Source: Pseudomonas thermotolerans DSM 14292 | GTDB taxonomy: Bacteria; Pseudomonadota; Gammaproteobacteria; Pseudomonadales; Pseudomonadaceae | Length of the DNA stretch: 64,000 nucleotides | Reading direction: 5' to 3' | Assembly: GCF_000364625.1 (NCBI RefSeq) | Contig: NZ_KB822612.1 | Location: 1 to 64,000, forward strand | Shown: positions 1-9,360 of the stretch, one piece after another | Position numbering within the stretch: position 1 is the stretch's first letter | Layout: each line of letters begins with the position of its first letter | The notes under the pieces: model-generated | Databases searched by the model: none | What the model saw: only the letters and a program-made list of their open reading frames with translations | Told to the model about the DNA's origin: nothing | Translations under genes and position numbers: made by a program

Positions 1-201
1 GTTCTGCAGCAGATGCACACGCAGCATCGCCATCAGCGGATAGGCGGGACGACCGCCTTCACCCTTCGGGTAGTGCGGCTCGATCAGGGCGATCAGGCCC
101 TGCCACGGCACCACCTGTTCCATTTCGATCAGGAACAGTTCCTTGCGGGTCTGCTTGCGCTTGCCGGCGTACTCGGCGTCGGCGAAGGTCATCTGCTTCA
201 T
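1..201 (-). CDS. IS5-family transposase, N-terminal part
   Basis: The first 67 codons of an IS5-family DDE transposase are present, running off the left edge of the window. The start MKQMTFADAEYAGKRKQTRK and the later LIALIEPHYPK and RPAYPLMAMLRVHLLQN segments are the N-terminal DNA-binding region typical of this family. The start codon is the ATG at 201-199, about 65 bp inside the presumed IS end. The catalytic DDE residues lie beyond the window, so activity cannot be judged. The gene has the same orientation as the integrase-like gene it interrupts. Confidence 0.85.
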   Translation of the reverse strand, partial: MKQMTFADAEYAGKRKQTRKELFLIEMEQVVPWQGLIALIEPHYPKGEGGRPAYPLMAMLRVHLLQN

Positions 202-265
202 CGGAAAGCTCTGCGGGTGAAGTCGGCGGATTTTGCCAAATCAGGAAGTCTTTTTCAGAGTTTCC
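1..265 (-). mobile_element. IS5-family insertion sequence, one end only
   Basis: This is the transposase-start end of an IS5-family element; the rest lies outside the window. The outer end reads, on the minus strand, GGAAACTCTGAAAAAG at 265-250, which I take as the terminal inverted repeat. It is preceded by CTAA (269-266 on the minus strand), which matches the YTAR target duplicated by the IS5 subgroup. The other end and second target copy are not visible, so the boundary is inferred from one side and from the interrupted reading frame next to it. Confidence 0.75.
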
Positions 266-333
266 TTAGGCAGCCGAAAGCGGGCATAGTACATGCCGGA
301 GCGGCGGTAGGTGTTGGGAATGAGTGTTGCCAT
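266..333 (-). pseudogene. tyrosine recombinase (integrase) 5' fragment, cut by the IS
   Basis: From the ATG at 333-331 the minus strand encodes about 21 residues beginning MATLIPNTYRRSGMYYARF and then RLP, before the sequence enters the IS5 end. The pattern RRSG-x-YYARFRLPKE resembles the N-terminal arm-type DNA-binding segment of phage and island integrases, where a short beta-rich region with YY-x-RFR precedes the core-binding domain. Reading continues into the IS for nine more codons and stops at 243-241. The family call rests on a short stretch and is moderate. The remainder of the gene should resume on the far side of the IS, outside this window. Confidence 0.55.
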
Positions 334-439
334 TGAAACCCTCTGATCGATCTCAGGGGCACAATCAGTGGGCACAGTTCTGCCAGACATGCGCTGTAGG
401 GAGGTTAGCATCCGCTACAGGCCGCGTGGTGTCTGGTGT

Positions 440-1300
440 TCAGAAAAATTTGGTGGAGGTGGCGGGGTTCTCGCCGTCATCCGCCGCATAGCCGAGGGCA
501 CCCTGGTACTGGTACACCGCGTACCCCATCATGGCGCACATTGCCACCGAGAAGTAGCCGAACAGGAACATCGCCACCGGCATCAGCACCACCTTGGGCA
601 GACCGCTGGCGAGCATCTGGGTGACCCAGGCCGGCGACTGCCAGAGAATGAACAGGAAGGCGCAGAGGATCAGGTAGCGCCAGCCCATGGCTCGGATCAC
701 CTGCCCGACCTCGCCCGGGCTGAGCGCGGCACCGAGGGTCTTGTCCAGGGCCAGGCGGATGATGCTCGCCGGCAGCACCAGCAACAGGCCGATGGTCACC
801 GCCCAGTACACTGCCTCGCTGTCGAAATCGGCGGCCAGCCAGAGCGCGGCGAAGGCCAGGAAGAACACCGCCAGCTGCTTGAAGAACAGCGAGAAGCCCT
901 CGCCGCTGAAGGCACTGGCCAGGCTTGGCGCCTCGCCCACGCCCAGGCTGCAGGCCTCGATGACACTGTAGAAGTACTTGGTGGCCACGCTGAACAGCAC
1001 CAGCCAGAGCAGCAGCGCCGGCGGCAGGAACAGGCTGGCCAGGGCCAGCATCGCGCTCATGGCCAACGGCCCGCTCTGCAGGGCATAGGCGAAGAACGCG
1101 GGGATGCGTTCCCAGAAGGGCTGCGCGGTGTTGGCCGCACCGAGGAAGGTCAGCCGCTCGTTGCACAGCGCGCAGCGTGGCCACTCCTCCGGGGCATCGG
1201 CATTCAGCGGCACGCAGCAGTCGCCGTAGTGACGCTCGCAGGGCAGGCAGCGCCAGGTGGCCGGCTGGGCGGAGTGGTAGTGGCAGTAGATCTTGTCCAT
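440..1300 (-). CDS. zinc-ribbon/B-box-like integral membrane protein, unknown function
   Basis: A 286-residue protein. The first 50 residues carry paired Cys and His (CHYH near residue 6, CLPC near 18, CC near 28, CALC near 43) in a B-box or zinc-ribbon-like arrangement. The remainder is strongly hydrophobic, with about six predicted membrane segments, and a hydrophilic tail. I do not recognise a characterised family; similar zinc-ribbon membrane proteins occur in Pseudomonas near nadE. The start ATG at 1300 is chosen because the metal-binding motif begins immediately after it. It reads in the same direction as nadE, 99 bp downstream of it. The 106 bp on its other side, up to the integrase fragment, show no gene. 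Confidence 0.75.
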   Translation of the reverse strand: MDKIYCHYHSAQPATWRCLPCERHYGDCCVPLNADAPEEWPRCALCNERLTFLGAANTAQPFWERIPAFFAYALQSGPLAMSAMLALASLFLPPALLLWLVLFSVATKYFYSVIEACSLGVGEAPSLASAFSGEGFSLFFKQLAVFFLAFAALWLAADFDSEAVYWAVTIGLLLVLPASIIRLALDKTLGAALSPGEVGQVIRAMGWRYLILCAFLFILWQSPAWVTQMLASGLPKVVLMPVAMFLFGYFSVAMCAMMGYAVYQYQGALGYAADDGENPATSTKFF

Positions 1301-1399
1301 GAGCCCTGGTCCTTGGGGGCTTGCCCGCCGCCCGTGCCGGCCGTCCGCGCAAGCGCCGTGGACGTTGCACGGAACGGCCCCGGCGCTGCGGAAGTCCGC

Positions 1400-3031
1400 T
1401 CAGTCGCCGATCCGCCAGCCCGAGGTGATCGGGTAGCGGCGGTCACGGCCAAAGCCACGCTGGGTGATGCGCGGGCCCACCGCGGCCTGACGACGCTTGT
1501 ACTCGTTACGGTCGACCATGCGCAGCACCTGGTGCACGGTGTCGGCATCGAAGCCCTCGGCGATGATCGCGTTGGCCGACAGGTCGTACTCGACGTACAG
1601 CTTGAGGATCTCGTCGAGCACCGGGTACGGCGGCAGCGAGTCCTCGTCCTTCTGGTCCGGCGCCAGCTCGGCTGACGGCGGCCGGTCGATGACCCGCTGG
1701 GGAATCACCATGCCCAGACTGTTGCGGTATTCGCAGAGGCGGAACACCAAGGTCTTGGGCACGTCCTTGAGCACGTCGAAGCCGCCGGCCATGTCGCCAT
1801 AGAGGGTCGCGTAGCCCACCGCCATCTCGCTCTTGTTGCCGGTGGTGAGCACCAGGTAGCCCTTCTTGTTGGAGATCGCCATCAGCAGGGTGCCGCGGCA
1901 GCGCGCCTGCAGGTTCTCCTCGGTGGTGTCGCGGCCAAGGCCCTCGAACACCGGCGCCAGGGTCTGCATGAAGGCCTCGACCATGGGCGCGATGGGCAGC
2001 ACCCGGTAGGTGACGCCCAGGGCCCGGGCCTCGGCCTCGGCATCCTCCAGGCTGATCTGCGCGGTGTAGCGGTAGGGCATCATCACCGCCTCGACACGCT
2101 CTGCGCCCAGGGCATCCACCGCCACGGCCAGGGTCAGCGCCGAGTCGATGCCGCCGGACAGGCCGAGGACCACACCCTTGAAGCCGTTCTTCTGTACGTA
2201 GTCGCGCACGCCGAGCACCAGCGCCTGGTAGACGCTGGCCTCCAGCTCGGGCAGCGGCGCGCAGCTGGCCGGCCGCGGGTCGACCTGCGCATCGTCCCAG
2301 CCCAGGTCGACCGGATAGAGCCCCTCGGCGAAGGCCGGAGCGCGCTGGCTGACCTGGCCGTCGACGCCGACCACGCAGCTGCCGCCGTCGAACACCAGCT
2401 CGTCCTGGCCGCCCACCTGATTGACGTAGACGATGGGCATCTCCCCTTCGCGGGCCCGCTCGGCGAGCACTTCCTCGCGCTCGCGCTGCTTGTCGAGGTG
2501 GAAGGGCGAAGCGTTGAGGCTGAGCATCAGCCGCGCGCCGGCGTCGCGGGCCTGCTGCATGGGCTCGGGGAACCAGACGTCCTCACAGATGGTCAGCGCC
2601 ACCGGCACGCCCTTGATGTCCAGCACGCAAGGCTCGCTGCCGGGCTCGAAGTAGCGCTTCTCGTCGAACACCCGGTAGTTGGGCAGCTTCTGCTTATAGT
2701 AGGTGCCGAGCACTTCGCCGTCGGCGATCACCCCGCAGGCGTTGTAGCGCACCTCGCCGTCCAGCCAGGGGTAGCCGACCACCAGGTAGATGCCGCGCAC
2801 CTCGTCGCACAGACGCTGCAGGCCCTGCTCGATGCGCCGCTGCATGCTCGAGCGCAGCAGCAGATCCTCCGGCGGATAGCCACACAGCGCCAGTTCGGGG
2901 AACACGATAACGTCGGCCTGCCACTGGTCGCGAGCAGTGCCGGCCGCCTCGATGATGCGCTCGACGTTACCGTGCACATCACCGACGCGCAGATTCAACT
3001 GGGCCATCACGACCCGCAGGGTTTGGCTCAT
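1400..3031 (-). CDS. nadE: glutamine-dependent NAD+ synthetase
   Basis: This 543-residue enzyme makes NAD+ from deamido-NAD+, taking ammonia from glutamine. It has two domains. The N-terminal carbon-nitrogen hydrolase (about 1-250) has the Glu-Lys-Cys triad: E46 in VFPELALCGYPPEDL, Lys in YYKQKLPNY near 113-115, and C149 in LTICEDVWFPE. The C-terminal ATP-pyrophosphatase synthetase (about 265-543) has the P-loop SGGIDSAL at 292-299. The start ATG at 3031 follows GGAGGCGGCG, and the protein begins MSQTLRVVMAQLNLRVGD, as in family members. It is the long two-domain form, so free ammonia is not needed. Confidence 0.95.
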   Translation of the reverse strand: MSQTLRVVMAQLNLRVGDVHGNVERIIEAAGTARDQWQADVIVFPELALCGYPPEDLLLRSSMQRRIEQGLQRLCDEVRGIYLVVGYPWLDGEVRYNACGVIADGEVLGTYYKQKLPNYRVFDEKRYFEPGSEPCVLDIKGVPVALTICEDVWFPEPMQQARDAGARLMLSLNASPFHLDKQREREEVLAERAREGEMPIVYVNQVGGQDELVFDGGSCVVGVDGQVSQRAPAFAEGLYPVDLGWDDAQVDPRPASCAPLPELEASVYQALVLGVRDYVQKNGFKGVVLGLSGGIDSALTLAVAVDALGAERVEAVMMPYRYTAQISLEDAEAEARALGVTYRVLPIAPMVEAFMQTLAPVFEGLGRDTTEENLQARCRGTLLMAISNKKGYLVLTTGNKSEMAVGYATLYGDMAGGFDVLKDVPKTLVFRLCEYRNSLGMVIPQRVIDRPPSAELAPDQKDEDSLPPYPVLDEILKLYVEYDLSANAIIAEGFDADTVHQVLRMVDRNEYKRRQAAVGPRITQRGFGRDRRYPITSGWRIGD

Positions 3032-3254
3032 CGCCGCCTCCATCCAAGATTGCGCCCGCCTCATGCCGGACGACAGAGTAGCCCATTGTCCCGCATAGCC
3101 TAGGACGGAAACAACGCACGGCCTGCCCTGCCGCCCGCCGACCGGCGGCAGTCCTTGTCCGGGGAGCTCGGCCCCCCGGCAAATGCCCAACGGATAGCAG
3201 ATCACCGGACGCTTCTTGGATACACTTCCCCTTTCCGTCTACGAAGGAAAGAAC

Positions 3255-3491
3255 ATGGGTCGTCTGCTGTTCCTGCTCGTGCTGATCGCCCTGGCCGTCT
3301 GGCTGTGGCGTCACTTCACCCGTCCTGCCCGCCCCCGTGCCAGCGGGAGGCCCGAGCAGGAGGCCAAACCGATGGTCCGCTGCGCCCACTGCGGCGTGCA
3401 CGTACCGCAGGAGCGCGCCCTGTCTCACGAGGGGCACTGGTACTGCTCGCAACTCCATCTGACCCAGGGGCCACAACGCGGTGAGCGCTGA
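3255..3491 (+). CDS. PP0621-type small membrane-anchored zinc-ribbon protein
   Basis: A 78-residue protein with an N-terminal membrane anchor (about residues 2-18, hydrophobic) followed by a basic linker and a C-terminal metal-binding patch MVRCAHCGVHVPQERALSHEGHWYCS, cited here only by its ends: CAHC, one His pair region and a final Cys. It matches the layout of the protein family called PP0621 in Pseudomonas. The ATG at 3255 follows AAGGAAAGAAC. The stop overlaps the start of pilS by 11 bp, so it is probably translated together with pilS. Its function is unknown; a structural or signalling link to PilS is inference from position only. Confidence 0.8.
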   Translation: MGRLLFLLVLIALAVWLWRHFTRPARPRASGRPEQEAKPMVRCAHCGVHVPQERALSHEGHWYCSQLHLTQGPQRGER

Positions 3492-5073
3492 GTCCCTGCC
3501 GCTCGACACTCTCCAGAGCCAGCGCATCCTGCGGCTGTACAACCTGTACCGGCTGATCATCGGTCTGGCCCTGGTACTGCTGATCTCCAGCGAACTGGAC
3601 CACCAGTTGCTGGAGATGGTGAACGCCGACTGGTTCCGCTACGGCAGCTGGCTGTACCTGATCCTCAACCTGCTGTTCGCCACCCTGATCCCGCGCCCGC
3701 AGCACCTGGTGCAGGTGTTGACCCTGGCGCTGATCGACGTGCTGCTGCTGTCCAGCCTGTTCTACGCCGCCGGCGGCACGCCCAGCGGGATCGGCAACCT
3801 GCTGATCGTCGCGGTGGCCATTGCCAACATCCTGCTGCGCGGGCGTATCGGCCTGCTGATCGCCGCCCTGGCAGCCATCGCGCTGATCTACCTGACCTTC
3901 TACCTGAGCCTCAGCCGCCCGGCGGCCGCCGCCCACTACCTGCAGGCCGGCGCCCTGGGCGCGCTGTGCTTCGCCGCGGCGCTGTTCGTCCAGGGCCTGT
4001 CGCGGCGCCTGCAGGTCAGCGAAAAGCTCGCCGAGCAGCGCGCCGCCGACGTCGCCAACCTGGAGGCGCTCAACGAGCAGATCCTGCAGCGCATGCGCAC
4101 CGGCATCCTGGTGCTCGACGACCAACGCCGCGTGCTGCTCGCCAACCAGGGCGCCCTCACCCTGTTCGGCCGGGACCAGCTGGTCGGACGGATCATCGAT
4201 CCCTTCTGCCCCGCCCTGGTGGATCGCCTGCAGCAGTGGCAGAGCAACCCCACCCTGCGCCCGGACAGCCTCAAGGTCCAGGACAGCGGCCCGACCCTGC
4301 AGCCCAGCTTCGTGCCACTGCAGCGCGGCCGGCAGCAGAACATCCTGGTGTTCCTCGACGACATCTCGCAGATCGCCCAGCAGGCCCAACAGCTCAAGCT
4401 CGCCGCCCTCGGCCGGCTGACCGCCGGCATCGCCCACGAGATCCGCAACCCGCTCGGCGCCATCAGCCACGCCGCGCAGCTGCTCCAGGAATCGGAACAC
4501 CTGGACGCCGCCGACCAGCGCCTGCTGCAGATCATCCAGGACCACTCGCGGCGCATGAACCTGGTGATCGAGAACGTCCTGCAGCTGTCTCGCCGCCGCC
4601 CGGCCGAACCGCAGCTGCTCGACCTGAAGTACTGGCTGCACCGCTTCGCCGGGGAGTTCTGCGCCAGCCTGCCGCCCAACCAGCAGATCCACGTGGAGAC
4701 CGGCACCGGCAGCCTGCAGACCCGCATGGATCCCAACCAGCTCACCCAGGTGCTGACCAACCTGGTGCAGAACGGCCTGCGCTACAGCGCCCGGCACAAC
4801 CCGATCGGCCAGGTCTGGCTGCGCCTGTTCCGCGACCCGGACAGCGAACTGCCGGTGCTCGAGGTGCTCGACGACGGTCCAGGCGTGCCGCCCGAGCAGG
4901 TGCCACAGCTCTTCGAGCCCTTCAACACCACCGATAGCAAAGGCACCGGCCTGGGCCTGTATATTTCCCGCGAACTCTGCGAGAGCAACCAGGCTCGACT
5001 CGACTACAAACCGCGCGAAGGTGGCGGCAGCTGCTTCCGCATCACCTTCGCCCATCCCCGCAAGCTGAGCTGA
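3481..5073 (+). CDS. pilS: two-component sensor kinase PilS
   Basis: The 530-residue inner-membrane sensor kinase of type IV pilus regulation. The N-terminal ~175 residues contain about six membrane segments. A PAS-like linker follows (about 195-300), then the HisKA domain with the phospho-accepting H319 in GIAHEIRNPLGAI, and the ATPase domain with N, G1 and G2 boxes (DDGPGVPPEQV, GTGLGLYISRE). In P. aeruginosa PilS senses membrane pilin and acts on PilR to tune sigma-54-dependent pilA transcription. Translation starts at GTG 3481, overlapping the preceding small gene. pilR follows after 4 bp, so they form one operon. The pilA target is not in this window. Confidence 0.95.
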   Translation: MSAESLPLDTLQSQRILRLYNLYRLIIGLALVLLISSELDHQLLEMVNADWFRYGSWLYLILNLLFATLIPRPQHLVQVLTLALIDVLLLSSLFYAAGGTPSGIGNLLIVAVAIANILLRGRIGLLIAALAAIALIYLTFYLSLSRPAAAAHYLQAGALGALCFAAALFVQGLSRRLQVSEKLAEQRAADVANLEALNEQILQRMRTGILVLDDQRRVLLANQGALTLFGRDQLVGRIIDPFCPALVDRLQQWQSNPTLRPDSLKVQDSGPTLQPSFVPLQRGRQQNILVFLDDISQIAQQAQQLKLAALGRLTAGIAHEIRNPLGAISHAAQLLQESEHLDAADQRLLQIIQDHSRRMNLVIENVLQLSRRRPAEPQLLDLKYWLHRFAGEFCASLPPNQQIHVETGTGSLQTRMDPNQLTQVLTNLVQNGLRYSARHNPIGQVWLRLFRDPDSELPVLEVLDDGPGVPPEQVPQLFEPFNTTDSKGTGLGLYISRELCESNQARLDYKPREGGGSCFRITFAHPRKLS

Positions 5074-5077
5074 CCAC

Positions 5078-6418
<1,341 letters not shown>

Positions 6419-6467
6419 TGGCCCGGGTGCCGGAACGCGAACTGCCGCTCCGGCACCTGGCCAGTCC

Positions 6468-7562
6468 CTAGCCGATCCGCCCGGCCGGCGCGTAGGGCGC
6501 CGGATCGATGATCGGCGCGCGGCCCAGCAGCAGATCCGCCAACAGCCGGCAGGAGGCCGGCGCCAGTACCAGACCGTTGCGGAAGTGCCCGCAGTTCAGC
6601 CACAGCCCCTCGAACCCCGGCACCGGACCGATGTAGGGAATGCCCTCCGGCGAGCCCGGGCGCAGGCCGGCCCAGTGCCTGACCACCTCCGCCTCGGCGA
6701 GCGCCGGCAGCAGCTCGATGGCCGAGGCGCGCAGGCTGGCCAGAGCCTCGCCGGTCGGCGTCTTGTCGAAACCGGCGTACTCCAGGGTGCTGCCCACCAG
6801 GATATGCCCGTCCCGGCGCGGAATAGCGTAGCGTCCCTTGGCCATCACCATGCTCGGCAGGAAGTCCGCGGCGCACTTGAAGAGGATCATCTGCCCCTTC
6901 ACCGGCTCGACCGGCAGCTCGATGCCCAGCCCGGCCAGCAACTCGCCGCTCCATGCCCCGGCGCTGACCACCACCCGCTCGGCACGCAGCTCGCCCTGGG
7001 CGGTGCGCACGCCGACCACCCGATCGCCCTCCCGCAGGAAGCCCTCAACCGGGCACTGCTCGCGCAGGGTCACGTTGGGCATGCGCAGCAGGGCCTCGCG
7101 CAGCGAACGGGTCAGGCGCGGATTGCGCACATTGGCCACCTCGGCCATGTACAGCGCCCGCGAATAGCCGGGGCCGAGCACCGGCACGGCGCGGTAGACG
7201 GCGTCCATGCCCACCGCCGCCAGCGGTCGCCCTTCCCGCCGCGCCCAGGCCAGCGCCTCGGCCTCGTCGTCCAGATCCAGCCAGTACAGGCCGGTGACGT
7301 GTACCTCCGGATCCACCCCGGTCGCGGCCAGCAGCTCCTGGCCCAGCTGCGGATAGAAATCCTGCGACCAGTGCGCCAGCGCCGTCACCGCCGGGCTGTA
7401 GCGCCAGGGATAGAGCGGCGAGACGATGCCGCCCCCGGCCCAGGACGCCTCACGCCCGGTCACGCCCGCCTCGACCAGCTGTACCGAAGCACCGGAACGC
7501 GCCAGCAGGAAACTGGACAGGAGGCCGATGGCACCCCCGCCTACCACTATGAAGTCTTTCAA
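6468..7562 (-). CDS. thiO: glycine oxidase / FAD-dependent oxidase ThiO
   Basis: An FAD-dependent amine oxidase of about 364 residues that oxidises glycine to the imine used for the thiazole of thiamine. The N-terminal dinucleotide fold is VVGGGAIGLLSSFLL, and the C-terminus has the DAO signature WAGLRPGSPEGIPYIGPV, then LWLNCGHFRNGLVLAP. I chose the TTG at 7562 because GAGG lies nine bases upstream and it puts the FAD motif at the expected distance from the N-terminus; a GTG at 7586 would add eight residues. It is transcribed away from the pilin cluster, in a position conserved in Pseudomonas between pilR and fimT. Confidence 0.9.
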   Translation of the reverse strand: MKDFIVVGGGAIGLLSSFLLARSGASVQLVEAGVTGREASWAGGGIVSPLYPWRYSPAVTALAHWSQDFYPQLGQELLAATGVDPEVHVTGLYWLDLDDEAEALAWARREGRPLAAVGMDAVYRAVPVLGPGYSRALYMAEVANVRNPRLTRSLREALLRMPNVTLREQCPVEGFLREGDRVVGVRTAQGELRAERVVVSAGAWSGELLAGLGIELPVEPVKGQMILFKCAADFLPSMVMAKGRYAIPRRDGHILVGSTLEYAGFDKTPTGEALASLRASAIELLPALAEAEVVRHWAGLRPGSPEGIPYIGPVPGFEGLWLNCGHFRNGLVLAPASCRLLADLLLGRAPIIDPAPYAPAGRIG

Positions 7563-7650
7563 AATTCTATGCCTCGCACTTGCCACCCTCGTTGTGAAGG
7601 GCTAAATCCGTCTACGCCAGGAAGGCACTACGACAAGACAGGACACCCTC

Positions 7651-8157
7651 ATGCTCTACTCATCGCAGCAGGGCCTGACCCTGCCTGAACTGCTCATCAC
7701 CCTGAGCCTGATCTCGCTGCTCGCGGCCATCGCAACGCCCGACTTCAGGCGCCTGATCGAAAGCAATCGCCAGCAAGCGCTCCAGGACCGGCTGCTGCAC
7801 AGCCTGCAACAGGCCCGGGCGCGTGCGGTCATCGAAGGACGATCGGTGGAGGTATGCGCTTCGGAGGACGGCGAGCAGTGTGGCGCCGACTGGAACAAGG
7901 GGTGGATTCTAAAGGCTGTCGGCCGTGAAGAGACACTGGCAGCAGAGCAATTGTCCCCTGCCACTCATCGTCTGCACTGGCAGGGCTTCACCCAACGCAT
8001 CGTATTCCACGCCAACGGCCAGAGTCCCACCGGCAATGGCCGATTCTACCTGTGTCAGGACGGGGATCTCGCCTGGCAGCTGGTGCTCAATCGGCAGGGG
8101 CGCGTGCGCATCTCGACCAAGGCAGAAAACCGGAAGGAGGCACACCGCTGCGGCTAA
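7651..8157 (+). CDS. fimT: type IV minor pilin-like protein FimT
   Basis: A 168-residue pilin-like protein with a class III prepilin leader: cleavage is expected after G8 in SSQQG|LTLPELL, leaving Glu at +5 and a hydrophobic N-terminal helix. The C-terminal portion has two pairs of cysteines and a GspH/FimT-type beta domain ending in the VLNRQGRVRIS motif. FimT proteins in other gammaproteobacteria bind DNA during natural transformation; whether this one does is not shown by the sequence. The ATG at 7651 has AGGA seven bases upstream. A 166-bp gap separates it from fimU. Confidence 0.9.
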   Translation: MLYSSQQGLTLPELLITLSLISLLAAIATPDFRRLIESNRQQALQDRLLHSLQQARARAVIEGRSVEVCASEDGEQCGADWNKGWILKAVGREETLAAEQLSPATHRLHWQGFTQRIVFHANGQSPTGNGRFYLCQDGDLAWQLVLNRQGRVRISTKAENRKEAHRCG

Positions 8158-8243
8158 AGGGCACTTCCTTGCGATCCGAGGCGGAGGACCGGCGTGAACC
8201 AGCGCACGTCTAGAGGCAGAGCACCAACCGGCCATCCCCCAGG

Positions 8244-8279
8244 TTGAGCCAGTTGTCTAGCTGAACGGGACTGGCTCGA
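8244..8279 (+). promoter_or_regulatory. inverted repeat upstream of fimU
   Basis: GAGCCAGT at 8246-8253 pairs perfectly with ACTGGCTC at 8270-8277, and the flanks extend the stem slightly. It lies 45 bp before the fimU start with no U-tract after it, so it is not a clear terminator. It could be a fimT 3' stem, a leader stem or a binding site. No further assignment is possible from sequence. Confidence 0.4.
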
Positions 8280-8323
8280 ACGTTTCGGCCAGTATCTGCT
8301 CGGCATTTATCTTGGAGTTCATC

Positions 8324-8794
8324 ATGTCAGGCAGAAAGGACATGCGCGGCTTCACCCTGGTGGAACTGATGATCATCCTGGTGCTGATCGGGATCATCGC
8401 CACCATAGCAGTCCCCAACTTCAACGACCTCATCCAGCGCAACCGTGTGCAGACTCAGGCCGAAGACCTCAAAGCCCTCCTGCGCTATGCCCGCGGCGAA
8501 GCCGTCAGCCGCAAGGTTCCCACCAGCGTGACCGTCGAAGACGACATCTGGACGGTTATCCGCCACGACAAGGGCGAGGACGTGGAACTCCGCCGGCTTC
8601 AGGCCACCCCCGCCACCACCATCCGCGCCAGCGTCGAGGAAATCCGCTTCAACAGCAACGGCACGGCGACTGCGGCCACCTTCACGGTATGCCACGATGA
8701 CGACGCCAGCAGCGGCGTCCGGCTGGAGGTCCAGGCCAGCGGCGCCATCCTCAAGCTCAAGGACGACACCCCTCCCGCCAGCTGCACCCTGTGA
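8324..8794 (+). CDS. fimU: type IV minor pilin FimU
   Basis: A 156-residue minor pilin that is part of the priming complex at the pilus tip. The prepilin leader ends in DMRG|FTLVEL with Glu at +5, and the motif NRVQTQAEDLKALLRYARGEAV is the conserved helix of FimU. I chose ATG 8324 because GGAG lies six bases before it; the ATG at 8342 would have its purine run too close. The two C-terminal cysteines (VCHDD and ASCTL) can form the D-loop disulfide. pilV follows with an 8-bp gap. Confidence 0.93.
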   Translation: MSGRKDMRGFTLVELMIILVLIGIIATIAVPNFNDLIQRNRVQTQAEDLKALLRYARGEAVSRKVPTSVTVEDDIWTVIRHDKGEDVELRRLQATPATTIRASVEEIRFNSNGTATAATFTVCHDDDASSGVRLEVQASGAILKLKDDTPPASCTL

Positions 8795-8802
8795 GGAACA
8801 CC

Positions 8803-9360
8803 ATGACGACCAGCAAAGGCTTCAGTCTGATCGAAGTGCTCGTGGCCCTGCTCCTGACCACCATCGGCATACTCGGCATGGTGGCCCTGCAGGGGCGCAG
8901 CATCCAGTACACCCAGGACGCCATGCAGCGCAACGCAGCCGTCGAGCTGGCCAACGACCTGATCGAGATCATCCGCGCCCATCCGCAGGAGCTGTACAGC
9001 TCGACCGCTCCCAAGCAGCCGATGAACAGCGGGATGAAGGAGGGCTCCATCTTCTACAAGGCCAAAGGGTCGGATCTTCCAGAACGGCAAGAGTGCGTGA
9101 CCAGCCCCAGCCAAATCGCCAAGACTGCCCGGCAACAGCGTGACTGCTGGGCCGACCGGGTCGAGGCCCTGCTGCCCGGCGCCGAAGACCTCTTCTCCAG
9201 CGACATGTACATCTGCCGCAGCCCGGAACCCGGCAAATGCGATGACAAGGGCTCGATGCTGGAAATCCGCCTGGCCTGGGAAGTCCGCCAGGGAGCCTGC
9301 CTGGACGCCAGCGCGCCCGATGCCACCGTCTGCACCTACACCATTCGGGTGGAACCATGA
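8803..9360 (+). CDS. pilV: type IV minor pilin PilV
   Basis: A 185-residue minor pilin. The leader MTTSKG is followed by FSLIEVLVALLLTTIGILGM, the standard cleavage site with Glu at +5, then the long N-terminal helix. Six cysteines in the globular part (for example QECVTS, RDCWAD, YICRS, GKCDD, GACLD, TVCTY) suggest several disulfides. The ATG at 8803 has GAGGA five bases upstream; an in-frame GTG at 8791 overlaps the fimU stop but has no ribosome binding site. Its stop overlaps the pilW start (ATGA), so the two are translationally coupled. Confidence 0.93.
   Translation: MTTSKGFSLIEVLVALLLTTIGILGMVALQGRSIQYTQDAMQRNAAVELANDLIEIIRAHPQELYSSTAPKQPMNSGMKEGSIFYKAKGSDLPERQECVTSPSQIAKTARQQRDCWADRVEALLPGAEDLFSSDMYICRSPEPGKCDDKGSMLEIRLAWEVRQGACLDASAPDATVCTYTIRVEP

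Noticed and set aside
334..439. tRNA or attachment site next to the integrase fragment
   Set aside because: No cloverleaf-like or tRNA 3' end sequence was found; a GATCGATC palindrome near 346 is too short to interpret.
368..1675. Long plus-strand open frame opposite the zinc-ribbon gene and nadE
   Set aside because: It lies antisense to recognised genes, is rich in His, Gln and Arg from reversed GC-rich codons, and matches no protein family.
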